Source of the DNA: Amylibacter sp. SFDW26
Lineage (GTDB): Bacteria > Pseudomonadota > Alphaproteobacteria > Rhodobacterales > Rhodobacteraceae
Assembly: GCF_009184395.1 (NCBI RefSeq)
Contig: NZ_WEIC01000002.1
Span: forward strand, 496,001-560,000
DNA: 64,000 bases
Direction: 5' to 3'
Shown: piece by piece, positions 54,937 through 62,654 of the stretch
Numbering within the stretch: the stretch's first letter is position 1
Layout of the letters: every line of letters starts with the position of its first letter
Notes under the pieces: model-generated
What the model saw: only the letters and a program-made list of their open reading frames with translations
The model's database searches: none
Told to the model about the DNA's origin: nothing
Translations under genes and position numbers: made by a program

Positions 54937-55938
54937 ATGATCAAAACTCCATATCTATTATTCTTGGGCGACGCGCCTGACATGCTAGCAGCTAAAGTGG
55001 CTATCGGTATCAAGGACTGGCGTCCTGATGCGTCTGTTGGCCAATTCCGTATGGAAGGCTGCCAGGCTGATCTAGGTTTAACGGATATGACGATTGATGA
55101 AGCAGTCGCTGCTGGTGCCAAAACACTTGTGATCGGCGTTGCAAACCGTGGTGGTTATATTTCTGACAAATGGAAAACAGTGCTGATTGAAGCTTTGGAA
55201 AAAGGCATGGATATCGCATCTGGCTTGCATAACCTTTTACGCGACGAAGCAGATATCGCTGCGGCTGCAATGATGCATGGTCGTACATTGTTTGACGTGC
55301 GCGTTCCTATGGTTGAATTCCCAATCGCGAACGGTGTGAAGCGTACAGGTAAGCGTTGTTTGGCTGTTGGTACAGATTGTTCCGTTGGTAAAATGTACAC
55401 TGGCCTTGCAATGGAAAAAACCATGCATGAGCGCAACATGAAAGCAACGTTCCGCCCAACAGGCCAAACAGGTATTTTGATCACAGGTGGCGGTATTCCT
55501 TTGGACGCTGTTGTTGCTGACTTTATGGCTGGTTCTGTTGAATATCTTACACCTGACAATGATGCGGATCACTGGGATCTGATCGAGGGTCAAGGCTCAT
55601 TGTACCACGTGTCATACTCTGGTGTGACAATGGCATTGGTGCATGGCGGTCAACCTGATGCGTTGGTTCTATGCCATGAACCAACACGTACACACATGCG
55701 TGGCTTACCTGGCTACCAACAACCATCCTTGCAAGAGTTGCGCGACACTGCATTGGCATTGGCAAAAGTGGGTAACCCTGACTGTAAAGTGATTGGTATT
55801 TCAGTGAATACACAGCACCTATCTGATGACGAGTCAGCTGCGTATTTGGCGAAAGTCGAAGCTGAAATGGGATTGCCAACAGTTGATCCATTCCGCAATG
55901 GCGCTGACCGTCTGGTAGATGCTCTAGCTGACTGCTAG
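54937..55938 (+). CDS. dgcN: DUF1611 protein, D-glutamate N-acetyltransferase (DgcN)
   Basis: A 333-residue DUF1611 protein. Residues 1 to about 120 form a Rossmann-like N-terminal domain; the C-terminal part has a P-loop-like GTDCSVGK (about residues 146-153) followed by RPTGQTGILITGGGIPLD. In marine proteobacteria this protein (DgcN) N-acetylates D-glutamate before DgcA converts it to N-acetyl-L-glutamate. The match to that two-gene arrangement is good, since an enolase-superfamily epimerase follows 9 bases later and a D-amino-acid aminotransferase after it. The start is ATG at 54937 with a weak ribosome site in a hairpin. Confidence 0.85.
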   Translation: MIKTPYLLFLGDAPDMLAAKVAIGIKDWRPDASVGQFRMEGCQADLGLTDMTIDEAVAAGAKTLVIGVANRGGYISDKWKTVLIEALEKGMDIASGLHNLLRDEADIAAAAMMHGRTLFDVRVPMVEFPIANGVKRTGKRCLAVGTDCSVGKMYTGLAMEKTMHERNMKATFRPTGQTGILITGGGIPLDAVVADFMAGSVEYLTPDNDADHWDLIEGQGSLYHVSYSGVTMALVHGGQPDALVLCHEPTRTHMRGLPGYQQPSLQELRDTALALAKVGNPDCKVIGISVNTQHLSDDESAAYLAKVEAEMGLPTVDPFRNGADRLVDALADC

Positions 55939-55947
55939 GGTGTCCAG

Positions 55948-56925
55948 ATGAGTAAAATTGAAAAAGCTGTAAGCCAAGATAATTTCAAGCTCGCGCAGGT
56001 GTTTACCATCGCGCGCGGGTCGAAAACGCAAGCGGATGTGATCACGGTAACATTGAAACGTGGTGACCATACTGGGTATGGTGAATCCGTACCCTATGCA
56101 CGCTACGGCGAAACGATGGACAGTGTAGAGGCAGAAGTGATGTCTCTACCCGCTGAATTTGATCGTGATACATTGCGTGATCTTTTGCCAGCGGGTGCTG
56201 CACGTAATGCAGTTGATTGTGCATTGTGGGATTTAGAAGCTAAAGAAGCAGGGAAACCTGCTTGGGAATTGGCGGGCATATCTGCGCCTTCTGCTGAAAT
56301 TACAGCCTATACATTATCTTTAGAAACGCCTGAAAAGATGCAAGCACAAGCGGCTGAAAATGCATTTCGCCCTTTGCTGAAAACCAAATTAGGTGGCGGA
56401 CAAGAAGACGTCGCAAGGATCAAAGCAGTGCGTGCTGGCGCGCCTGATAGCCGTATTATTGTGGATGCGAATGAAGGTTGGACGCCAGAACTCTACAAAG
56501 AGTTGGCGCCTGTCTTGGTTGATCTTGGTGTGGAGATGGTGGAACAACCATTCCCTGCTGGTGAAGACGATGCCTTGCTAACACTTGAACGTGTACTACC
56601 AGTGTGTGCGGATGAAAGTTGCCATGACAGCAGCAGTTTGGCTGAACTGAAAGGCAAATATGACATCATCAACGTGAAGCTGGATAAAACGGGCGGTTTG
56701 ACCGAAGCGTTTAAACTGCGTGATGATGCTTTGGCACAGGGTTATAAAGTGATGGTGGGCTGCATGGTAGGGTCATCGTTGGCTATGGCGCCTGCTGTTT
56801 TAGTTGCACAGGGTGCAGCAATTGTTGATCTTGACGGTCCGCTTTTATTGGGCGAAGACCGTGAAAACCCGCTTTATTTCGATGAACAAGGTGTTCATCC
56901 TGCGGATGCGAACCTTTGGGGATAG
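55948..56925 (+). CDS. dgcA: Dipeptide-epimerase-like N-acetyl-D-glutamate racemase (DgcA)
   Basis: A 325-residue enolase-superfamily enzyme of the dipeptide epimerase group. The catalytic and metal-binding residues are visible: the KxK motif in LLKTKLGGG, Asp in IIVDANEGW, Glu in EMVEQPF, Asp in CADESC, and Lys in INVKLDKTGGL. Next to DgcN, its probable reaction is epimerisation of N-acetyl-D-glutamate to the L form; classical L-Ala-D/L-Glu epimerase activity is the alternative. It is separated by 4 bases from the aminotransferase gene. Confidence 0.85.
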   Translation: MSKIEKAVSQDNFKLAQVFTIARGSKTQADVITVTLKRGDHTGYGESVPYARYGETMDSVEAEVMSLPAEFDRDTLRDLLPAGAARNAVDCALWDLEAKEAGKPAWELAGISAPSAEITAYTLSLETPEKMQAQAAENAFRPLLKTKLGGGQEDVARIKAVRAGAPDSRIIVDANEGWTPELYKELAPVLVDLGVEMVEQPFPAGEDDALLTLERVLPVCADESCHDSSSLAELKGKYDIINVKLDKTGGLTEAFKLRDDALAQGYKVMVGCMVGSSLAMAPAVLVAQGAAIVDLDGPLLLGEDRENPLYFDEQGVHPADANLWG

Positions 56926-56929
56926 ACTG

Positions 56930-57781
56930 ATGGAAAGAACTGTATTTTTAAACGGCGAATATTTACCAGAATCAGAAGCGAAGGTTTCTATTTTCGACCG
57001 TGGGTTCCTTATGGCGGATGCTGTTTACGAAGTGACGTCTGTTTTGGATGGTAAGCTTTTGGAATATGCGGGCCATTCAAAACGTTTGGAGCGTTCTTTG
57101 AGCGAACTGGGCATGGGCAAGCCAAAGGACTTCGACAACCTGCTGGAAATCCACCGCGAATTGGTGAAACGCAATGACCTACAAGAGGGTGGCATTTATT
57201 TACAAATCTCGCGCGGCTCTGCGGATCGTGATTTTGTATACCCAAAAGATGCAGAGCCAACATTGGTTTTGTTCACACAATCACGCCCAGTGATCGAAGT
57301 GCCTGCCGCGAAAACTGGTATGAAAGTGATTTCTGTTGAGGATCAACGTTGGGGGCGCCGTGACATTAAGACGGTTCAATTGCTGTTCCCATCTATGGCA
57401 AAAATGATGGCGAAGGCTGCTGATGCAGATGATGCATGGTTGGTGCAAGATGGCTTCGTGACAGAAGGCACATCAAACAACGCTTACATTGTTAAAGACG
57501 GTAAAATCATCACGCGTGAATTGTCGAATGACATTTTACATGGCATCACACGTGCATCAATTTTACGGGTCGCTAAAGAGGCGCAGATGGAAGTTGTGGA
57601 ACGTAAGTTCACAGTAGAAGAAGCACAAAATGCGGATGAGGCCTTCATCACGTCAGCTTCTGCTTTTGCAATTCCAGTTGTCCAAATGGACGGTGAAACT
57701 GTTGGTGCTGGTGAACCTGGTCCAGTAGCTGCGCGTTTGCGTGAGATTTATATTGAGGAAAGCCGCAATAACGCGATCTAA
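56930..57781 (+). CDS. dat: D-amino-acid aminotransferase
   Basis: A 283-residue fold-type IV PLP enzyme. NGEYLPESEAKVSIFDRGFLMADAVYEVT is the family start, Lys147 in RRDIKTVQLL is the PLP lysine, and TEGTSNNAYIV binds the phosphate. It transfers the amino group from a D-amino acid, producing D-glutamate from 2-oxoglutarate, which the two preceding enzymes would then degrade. The frame extends upstream, but ATG at 56930 gives the standard length. A terminator follows. Confidence 0.9.
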   Translation: MERTVFLNGEYLPESEAKVSIFDRGFLMADAVYEVTSVLDGKLLEYAGHSKRLERSLSELGMGKPKDFDNLLEIHRELVKRNDLQEGGIYLQISRGSADRDFVYPKDAEPTLVLFTQSRPVIEVPAAKTGMKVISVEDQRWGRRDIKTVQLLFPSMAKMMAKAADADDAWLVQDGFVTEGTSNNAYIVKDGKIITRELSNDILHGITRASILRVAKEAQMEVVERKFTVEEAQNADEAFITSASAFAIPVVQMDGETVGAGEPGPVAARLREIYIEESRNNAI

Positions 57782-57801
57782 TAGGTCTTATTAGAATTAC
57801 G

Positions 57802-57838
57802 AAAGCCGCCCATGCAACATGCATAGGGCGGCTTTTTT
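57802..57838. terminator. Terminator between dat and DUF1244 genes
   Basis: AAGCCGCCC and GGGCGGCTT pair, with an inner ATGC/GCAT pair extending the stem, followed by TTTTTTT. It ends the D-glutamate operon; on the other strand it lies just beyond the convergent DUF1244 stop codon and may serve that gene too. Confidence 0.92.
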
Positions 57839-57839
57839 A

Positions 57840-58130
57840 TTAGCTGTGTGATTTTGCAAAAGCTGCTTTTTGTTCTGCGGTTGCTTCTGTTTGGTATTTA
57901 TCTTTCCATTCAGAAAACGGCATACCGTAAAATGCTTCGCGGCCTTCATCTTTGCTCATTTCAATGCCGCGTTCATTTGCAGCTTCTTGATACCAACGGC
58001 TAAGGCAATTACGACAAAAACCTGTGTCATTCATCATGTCGATGTTTTGCACATCGGTGCGTTTTTGCAGGTGATCACGTAGGCGGCGAAAGGCTGCTGC
58101 TTCGAGTTCCAATTGTGTTTGTGCGTCCAT
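57840..58130 (-). CDS. DUF1244 family protein
   Basis: A 96-residue protein with FRRLRDHLQKRTDVQNIDMMNDTGFCRNCLSRWY, the diagnostic segment of DUF1244 with a conserved CRNC motif, and YGMPFSEWKDKYQ. Function of the family is unknown; the Cys pair may bind metal. ATG at 58130 lies one base after the stop of the N-formylglutamate amidohydrolase gene. Confidence 0.9.
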   Translation of the reverse strand: MDAQTQLELEAAAFRRLRDHLQKRTDVQNIDMMNDTGFCRNCLSRWYQEAANERGIEMSKDEGREAFYGMPFSEWKDKYQTEATAEQKAAFAKSHS

Positions 58131-58131
58131 T

Positions 58132-58884
58132 TTAAGTCTCTTTGGATAAGGTTGCTTCAATCGCCTGAGCGATGATTGGTGCGAGCTTTTCTGCCCAGTG
58201 TTTTTGATTTATTTCTGTTTCAATCAGATCATTTCTGACCTCTATCAATACATGAATGCGCCCATGCTGCAATGCATGCCGATCCATTGTATCGCCTGTT
58301 AGTTTGCCATTGTATGGTTGGTTGTCGCCCACACAGATATCATCATGCGCATCACAAGCTGCTATAAGTGGTGCCGCCAAACGGTCATCATCAGCGTACA
58401 GAATGCCAACATGCCAAGGGCGAGGTGCATATCCGTTTAGCTGTTTAGTGAAGGAATGTATCGATAGAATGATTGGATCAGCGCGACCTGCAAGCACATG
58501 TGTAAGTGCATCGTGATAGGGATCGTAACAATACTCTGATCGCAGGTTTTTGTCTGTGTCGTTAATATGGCGGTTCGCAGGGATTATAGACCCGTCATAA
58601 AGGCGCATCACTCTGGTCGGGTCATCTGCGCCGCGATTGGGGTCGATTACGAGGCGCGAAAAATTAGAGCTGACAATGGGAGCATCCAAGAGCATAGCCA
58701 AATGCTGCGATACACCCAATGCACCGATGTCATAGGCGATGTGGCGCTGCATATCGGTTTCTAAAAGACCTAAGTCCCCGCCATTAACGAAATGTGGCAC
58801 AGTATTGGTGGCGTGGTCGCAAATGATAACTGCTTGGCCCTCACGGTGGGCGCCCTCAATTTTATAAGCGGTATAATCCATCAT
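58132..58884 (-). CDS. N-formylglutamate amidohydrolase family protein
   Basis: A 250-residue zinc-dependent hydrolase: VIICDHATNTVP, the VIDPNRGADDPT loop and ILSIHSFTKQLNG with metal-binding His are family features. In the histidine-degradation pathway it releases glutamate and formate (HutG); no other hut gene is next to it here, and the family has wider substrates. It forms a unit with the DUF1244 gene. Confidence 0.88.
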   Translation of the reverse strand: MMDYTAYKIEGAHREGQAVIICDHATNTVPHFVNGGDLGLLETDMQRHIAYDIGALGVSQHLAMLLDAPIVSSNFSRLVIDPNRGADDPTRVMRLYDGSIIPANRHINDTDKNLRSEYCYDPYHDALTHVLAGRADPIILSIHSFTKQLNGYAPRPWHVGILYADDDRLAAPLIAACDAHDDICVGDNQPYNGKLTGDTMDRHALQHGRIHVLIEVRNDLIETEINQKHWAEKLAPIIAQAIEATLSKET

Positions 58885-59014
58885 CGGAAATATTCCATCG
58901 TCTGAAATTCATTCTGTCGTGTCTTTGTAACAATTGTCGGTTACTGGTCTTTCTGCCTACTGGCAATATCTGTCTAATCACTTTAAGACGGGTGTGAAAT
59001 ATTGGAGAGATGAA

Positions 59015-60466
59015 TTGAGACGTCAAAGAAGTTTGAAAATTGTTGCTACATTAGGGCCAGCGTCCAGCACATATGAAACAATCAAAGCACTGTTCGAAGC
59101 AGGTGCTGACGTCTTTCGTCTTAACATGAGCCACAGTGTGCCCCCACATGATGATATTCGTGAAAAGCACCAGATTATTCGTGATTTAGAGCGTGATATT
59201 GGTCGCCCAATTGGTATCCTTGCTGATTTGCAGGGGCCGAAACTGCGGTGTGGCGTGTTTGCAAATGAAGCAGAGGATTTGGTTGAAGGGCAAGATTTCC
59301 GCTTTGACCTAGATGATGCTGCAGGTGATGCGAAACGTGTTCAACTGCCGCATAAAGAAATTTTTGAGGCATTGGAACCTGGAGCCACTTTGTTGGTGAA
59401 TGACGGCAAGATTGCGTTGAAAGTTAAAGATTGCGGTGATGATTTTGCAAATTGTACGGTTGAAGTTGCTGGTAAGATTTCCAATCGTAAAGGTGTGAAT
59501 GTTCCAGATGTTATCCTGCCCGTTGCCGCTTTGTCAGAGAAAGATAAAGGCGATCTGGAGTTTGTGTGTTCCTTGGGTGTCGATTGGTTGGCACTGTCGT
59601 TTGTGCAACGCTCTGAAGATGTGACCGAAGCACGCGAGATGGCGGCGGGTCGTGCAGCAATCTTGTCTAAGATCGAAAAACCAGCTGCGGTTGATAGTTT
59701 TGATAGCATTCTAGAAGTATCTGATGGCGTTATGGTTGCACGTGGTGATCTGGGTGTTGAACTGCCTGTTTATGCTGTGCCGCCAATTCAAAAACGTTTG
59801 ATCCGTGCGTGTCGTGCGGTTGGTAAACCAGTGATCGTTGCGACGCAAATGATGGAAAGTATGATTGATAGTCCTGTGCCAACACGTGCCGAGGTATCAG
59901 ATGTGGCGACTGCGATCTATGAGGGTGCTGACGCTGTTATGTTGTCTGCTGAATCTGCCGTTGGTGATTATGCGAACGAAGCAGTGGGTACAATGAATAA
60001 TGTTGCAATCCAGGTAGAGCAGGACCCTAATTATCGTAAGGTGATTTCGGCATCGCGGACGCGTTCTAGCGCCACCATTCCAGAGGCTATAACCGTAGCT
60101 GCACGAGAAATTGCGGAAACGACAGATATTAAAGCGATTTGCTGTTTTACAGAATCGGGATCTACAGCTGTTTTGGCATCACGGGAAAAAGCGTTTGTAC
60201 CGATTATTGCTTTAACCCCCAAAGTAGGAACTGCACGCCGTTTAGCGTTGGTTTGGGGCTTACATACTGTTGTCACAAACGAAGTGGCCCGATTTAAGTT
60301 GGCTGTTGTCAGTGCAGCACGCACTGCGCGTCGCTATAATTTTGCTTCAGAAGACGATAAGATTGTCGTTATTGCTGGTGTGCCGTTCAATACACCTGGA
60401 TCGACTAATATTTTGCGTGTTGCTCCAGTGGATGAAAAAATGATTTTTTCTGCCGAGACTGAATGA
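59015..60466 (+). CDS. pyk: Pyruvate kinase
   Basis: A 483-residue glycolytic enzyme that makes pyruvate and ATP from phosphoenolpyruvate. Landmarks: RSLKIVATLGPASS, FRLNMSHS, ADLQGPKLRCGVF, ILSKIEKPAAVDSFDSIL (active-site Lys), VARGDLGVELP and MLSAESAVGDYANEAV. TTG at 59015 with GGAGAGA upstream gives the usual alphaproteobacterial start LRRQRSLKIV; the longer frame from 58934 adds an unlikely 27-residue extension. Confidence 0.93.
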   Translation: MRRQRSLKIVATLGPASSTYETIKALFEAGADVFRLNMSHSVPPHDDIREKHQIIRDLERDIGRPIGILADLQGPKLRCGVFANEAEDLVEGQDFRFDLDDAAGDAKRVQLPHKEIFEALEPGATLLVNDGKIALKVKDCGDDFANCTVEVAGKISNRKGVNVPDVILPVAALSEKDKGDLEFVCSLGVDWLALSFVQRSEDVTEAREMAAGRAAILSKIEKPAAVDSFDSILEVSDGVMVARGDLGVELPVYAVPPIQKRLIRACRAVGKPVIVATQMMESMIDSPVPTRAEVSDVATAIYEGADAVMLSAESAVGDYANEAVGTMNNVAIQVEQDPNYRKVISASRTRSSATIPEAITVAAREIAETTDIKAICCFTESGSTAVLASREKAFVPIIALTPKVGTARRLALVWGLHTVVTNEVARFKLAVVSAARTARRYNFASEDDKIVVIAGVPFNTPGSTNILRVAPVDEKMIFSAETE

Positions 60467-60481
60467 TTTAAGGAAAATAGC

Positions 60482-60706
60482 ATGCAACCACATGATATAT
60501 ATTTCGTGGCTGGGGTGCTGCTATTTTTTTTAGGGATCATTGGGTATCTATCTGCACGGAGCGAAGGTGACGGTGTTCTTTCGCCAATTCTATTCGTCTT
60601 GATTGGAATAGGTGGTGTTGGCTATGCATATCTGTTGAATGGGCAGCTTTTGAAGCCTATTGATTTTATGGACAGTGCATTACGCATTTTTGCTGCGATA
60701 TTCTAA
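60482..60706 (+). CDS. Small membrane protein
   Basis: A 74-residue protein with two hydrophobic helices (about residues 8-24 and 34-52) separated by a short charged loop (SARSEGDG) and a C-terminal amphipathic end. AAGGA precedes the ATG. It begins 15 bases after pyk and is probably cotranscribed with it. I do not recognise a family. Confidence 0.7.
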   Translation: MQPHDIYFVAGVLLFFLGIIGYLSARSEGDGVLSPILFVLIGIGGVGYAYLLNGQLLKPIDFMDSALRIFAAIF

Positions 60707-60715
60707 GAGAATCCC

Positions 60716-60744
60716 TTGCATTCCTGATTAAGCAAGCATATAGG
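60716..60744 (+). promoter_or_regulatory. Promoter of rpmI-rplT
   Basis: -35 box TTGCAT (60716-60721), 17-base spacer, -10 box TATAGG (60739-60744). It lies just after the small membrane protein stop codon and about 75 bases before rpmI, leaving room for a structured leader. Confidence 0.6.
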
Positions 60745-60758
60745 ACGCAGATTGTTGG

Positions 60759-60790
60759 CGCGACCGGCCTAAAGGGTATGCCGAGTCGCG
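60759..60790 (+). promoter_or_regulatory. rpmI leader hairpin, possible ribosomal-protein autoregulation site
   Basis: CGCGACCGGC (60759-60768) pairs with GCCGAGTCGCG (60780-60790) as a 10-bp stem with one bulged A and an 11-base loop. It sits in the leader between the promoter and the rpmI ribosome site (AAGGAG, 60808-60813). L20 is known to bind leader RNA of this operon in other bacteria; whether it binds here is inference. Confidence 0.5.
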
Positions 60791-60819
60791 TATAAAACCA
60801 ACTCAAGAAGGAGATGGAA

Positions 60820-61020
60820 ATGCCCAAGATGAAGACTAAGTCTGGCGCTAAGAAGCGCTTTAAAGTGACTGCCTCTGGCAAAGTTAAATCAGGTCAAGCT
60901 GGTAAACGCCACGGTATGATCAAACGCTCACGTAAATTTATCCGTAACGCTCGCGGCACAACTGTGTTGACGAAAGCGGATGAGAACATCGTGAAAAAAT
61001 ATATGCCTTACGCGCGCTAG
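60820..61020 (+). CDS. rpmI: 50S ribosomal protein L35
   Basis: A 66-residue ribosomal protein with [17 protein letters not shown] at the start, [14 protein letters not shown] and the basic C-terminus. ATG at 60820 is six bases after AAGGAG; an upstream in-frame ATG at 60814 touches the site and is rejected. Followed after 12 bases by rplT. Confidence 0.98.
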   Translation: MPKMKTKSGAKKRFKVTASGKVKSGQAGKRHGMIKRSRKFIRNARGTTVLTKADENIVKKYMPYAR

Positions 61021-61032
61021 GAGATTTGAGAT

Positions 61033-61392
61033 ATGGCACGAGTTACATCTGGTAAAGTCACCCACGCACGTCACAAGAAAGTCATTAAAGCCGCTAAAGG
61101 TTATTATGGCCGTCGTAAAAACGCATTCCGCACAGCTACACAAGCAGTGGATAAAGCGAACCAATACGCAACACGCGACCGTAAGAATCGTAAGCGTAAT
61201 TTCCGCGCACTTTGGATCCAGCGTATCAACGCTGCTGTTCGTGCGCATGACGAAGCAATGACATACAGCAAATTCATCAATTTATTGATGAAAGCTGGTA
61301 TCGAAGTTGACCGTAAAGTTCTTGCTGATTTGGCCGTACACGAGCCAGAAGCATTTGGTGCGATCGTTGATCAAGCTAAAGCGGCAGCCTAA
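61033..61392 (+). CDS. rplT: 50S ribosomal protein L20
   Basis: A 119-residue ribosomal protein with [30 protein letters not shown] and the [17 protein letters not shown] segment. It binds 23S rRNA early in assembly and can regulate its own operon. GGAG precedes the ATG; a terminator follows. Confidence 0.98.
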   Translation: MARVTSGKVTHARHKKVIKAAKGYYGRRKNAFRTATQAVDKANQYATRDRKNRKRNFRALWIQRINAAVRAHDEAMTYSKFINLLMKAGIEVDRKVLADLAVHEPEAFGAIVDQAKAAA

Positions 61393-61414
61393 ACTTTAGG
61401 TATAAAGAGTTTTG

Positions 61415-61448
61415 AAAAGCCCTGCCGTTAAGTCGGCGGGGCTTTTTT
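61415..61448 (+). terminator. Terminator of rpmI-rplT
   Basis: AAAAGCCCTGCCG and CGGCGGGGCTTTTTT pair around TTAAGT with a run of six T. It separates rplT from the pheST leader. Confidence 0.9.
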
Positions 61449-61485
61449 GTTTAAGCGGACTGTGCTGTGCACAGAAGACCCTTGA

Positions 61486-61505
61486 GCTGTCGATAAAACG
61501 ACAGC
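61486..61505 (+). promoter_or_regulatory. Hairpin in pheS leader
   Basis: GCTGTCG and CGACAGC form a perfect 7-bp stem with an ATAAAA loop, about 67 bases before pheS. A second small palindrome, GGTATCCATACC, lies at 61534-61545. No Phe-rich leader peptide is visible, so a classical Phe attenuator is not supported. Confidence 0.4.
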
Positions 61506-61571
61506 GGATTGGGTTGCGAATTTAGGGGGCTGTGGTATCCATACCTCCAAGTTAATAAGGGATAAAAACCG

Positions 61572-62654
61572 ATGGATGGTCTGGACGCATTAAAGTCAAA
61601 ATATCTAGAGGGCATCATGGCGGCAGGCGATGAAAGCACTTTGGAAGATTTACGTGTAGCGGCAGTTGGTAAAAAGGGTGAAATTAGCCTCAAAATGCGC
61701 GAACTGGGTAAGATGACACCAGAGGAGCGCCAAGTGGCAGGCCCTGCGTTGAATGCTTTGAAAGATGAAGTGAACTCTGCGATTGCAGGAAAGAAAACAG
61801 CGTTGGCAGATGCTGCATTAAACGAGCGTTTGCAGTCTGAATGGATTGACGTGTCTTTGTCTGGCCGTCCACGCCGTCAAGGAACCATTCACCCAATTTC
61901 ACAAGTAACGGACGAGGTTGTTGCGATCTTTGCATCCCTTGGGTTTGGTGTTGCTGAAGGTCCGCAGATCGAAAATGATCACTATAACTTTGATGCGTTG
62001 AATATCGCACCAGAACACCCTGCACGTCAGGAACACGATACGTTTTATATGCACCGCGCAGCGGATGATGATCGTCCGCCGCATGTTTTGCGTACGCACA
62101 CATCACCTGTTCAAATCCGTCATATGGAAAAACATGGTGCGCCGTGTCGCATCATTTGTCCTGGCCGTGTGTACCGTGCGGATTATGACCAGACGCACAC
62201 ACCCATGTTCCACCAATACGAAGGTCTTTGCATCGACAAGGGCATCAGTATGGCGAATTTGAAATGGACTTTGGAAGAATTCTGCCGCGCGTTTTTCGAA
62301 GTGGATGATGTGGAGCTGCGCTTCCGCGCGTCACACTTCCCATTCACGGAACCATCCGCCGAGGTGGATATTCGGTGTTCATGGGACAAAGGCCAGTTGA
62401 AAATCGGCGAAGGCGACGATTGGATGGAAATCCTTGGCAGCGGCATGGTGCACCCGAAAGTACTGCAAGCGGGCGGGATCGATCCAAACGAATGGCAAGG
62501 CTTTGCCTTTGGTATGGGCATCGACCGTATTGCGATGCTGAAATACGGTATTCCTGATCTGCGCGCGTTCTTTGACAGCGACCTACGCTGGTTGCGCCAC
62601 TATGGGTTTGCCTCACTTGATATGCCGAATTTGCATGGGGGGATTTCACGATGA
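61572..62654 (+). CDS. pheS: Phenylalanine-tRNA ligase alpha subunit
   Basis: A 360-residue class II synthetase subunit. The N-terminal coiled coil (residues 1-90) is followed by catalytic motifs: [53 protein letters not shown] (motif 2) and [22 protein letters not shown] (motif 3). It overlaps pheT by 4 bases. Confidence 0.97.
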   Translation: MDGLDALKSKYLEGIMAAGDESTLEDLRVAAVGKKGEISLKMRELGKMTPEERQVAGPALNALKDEVNSAIAGKKTALADAALNERLQSEWIDVSLSGRPRRQGTIHPISQVTDEVVAIFASLGFGVAEGPQIENDHYNFDALNIAPEHPARQEHDTFYMHRAADDDRPPHVLRTHTSPVQIRHMEKHGAPCRIICPGRVYRADYDQTHTPMFHQYEGLCIDKGISMANLKWTLEEFCRAFFEVDDVELRFRASHFPFTEPSAEVDIRCSWDKGQLKIGEGDDWMEILGSGMVHPKVLQAGGIDPNEWQGFAFGMGIDRIAMLKYGIPDLRAFFDSDLRWLRHYGFASLDMPNLHGGISR

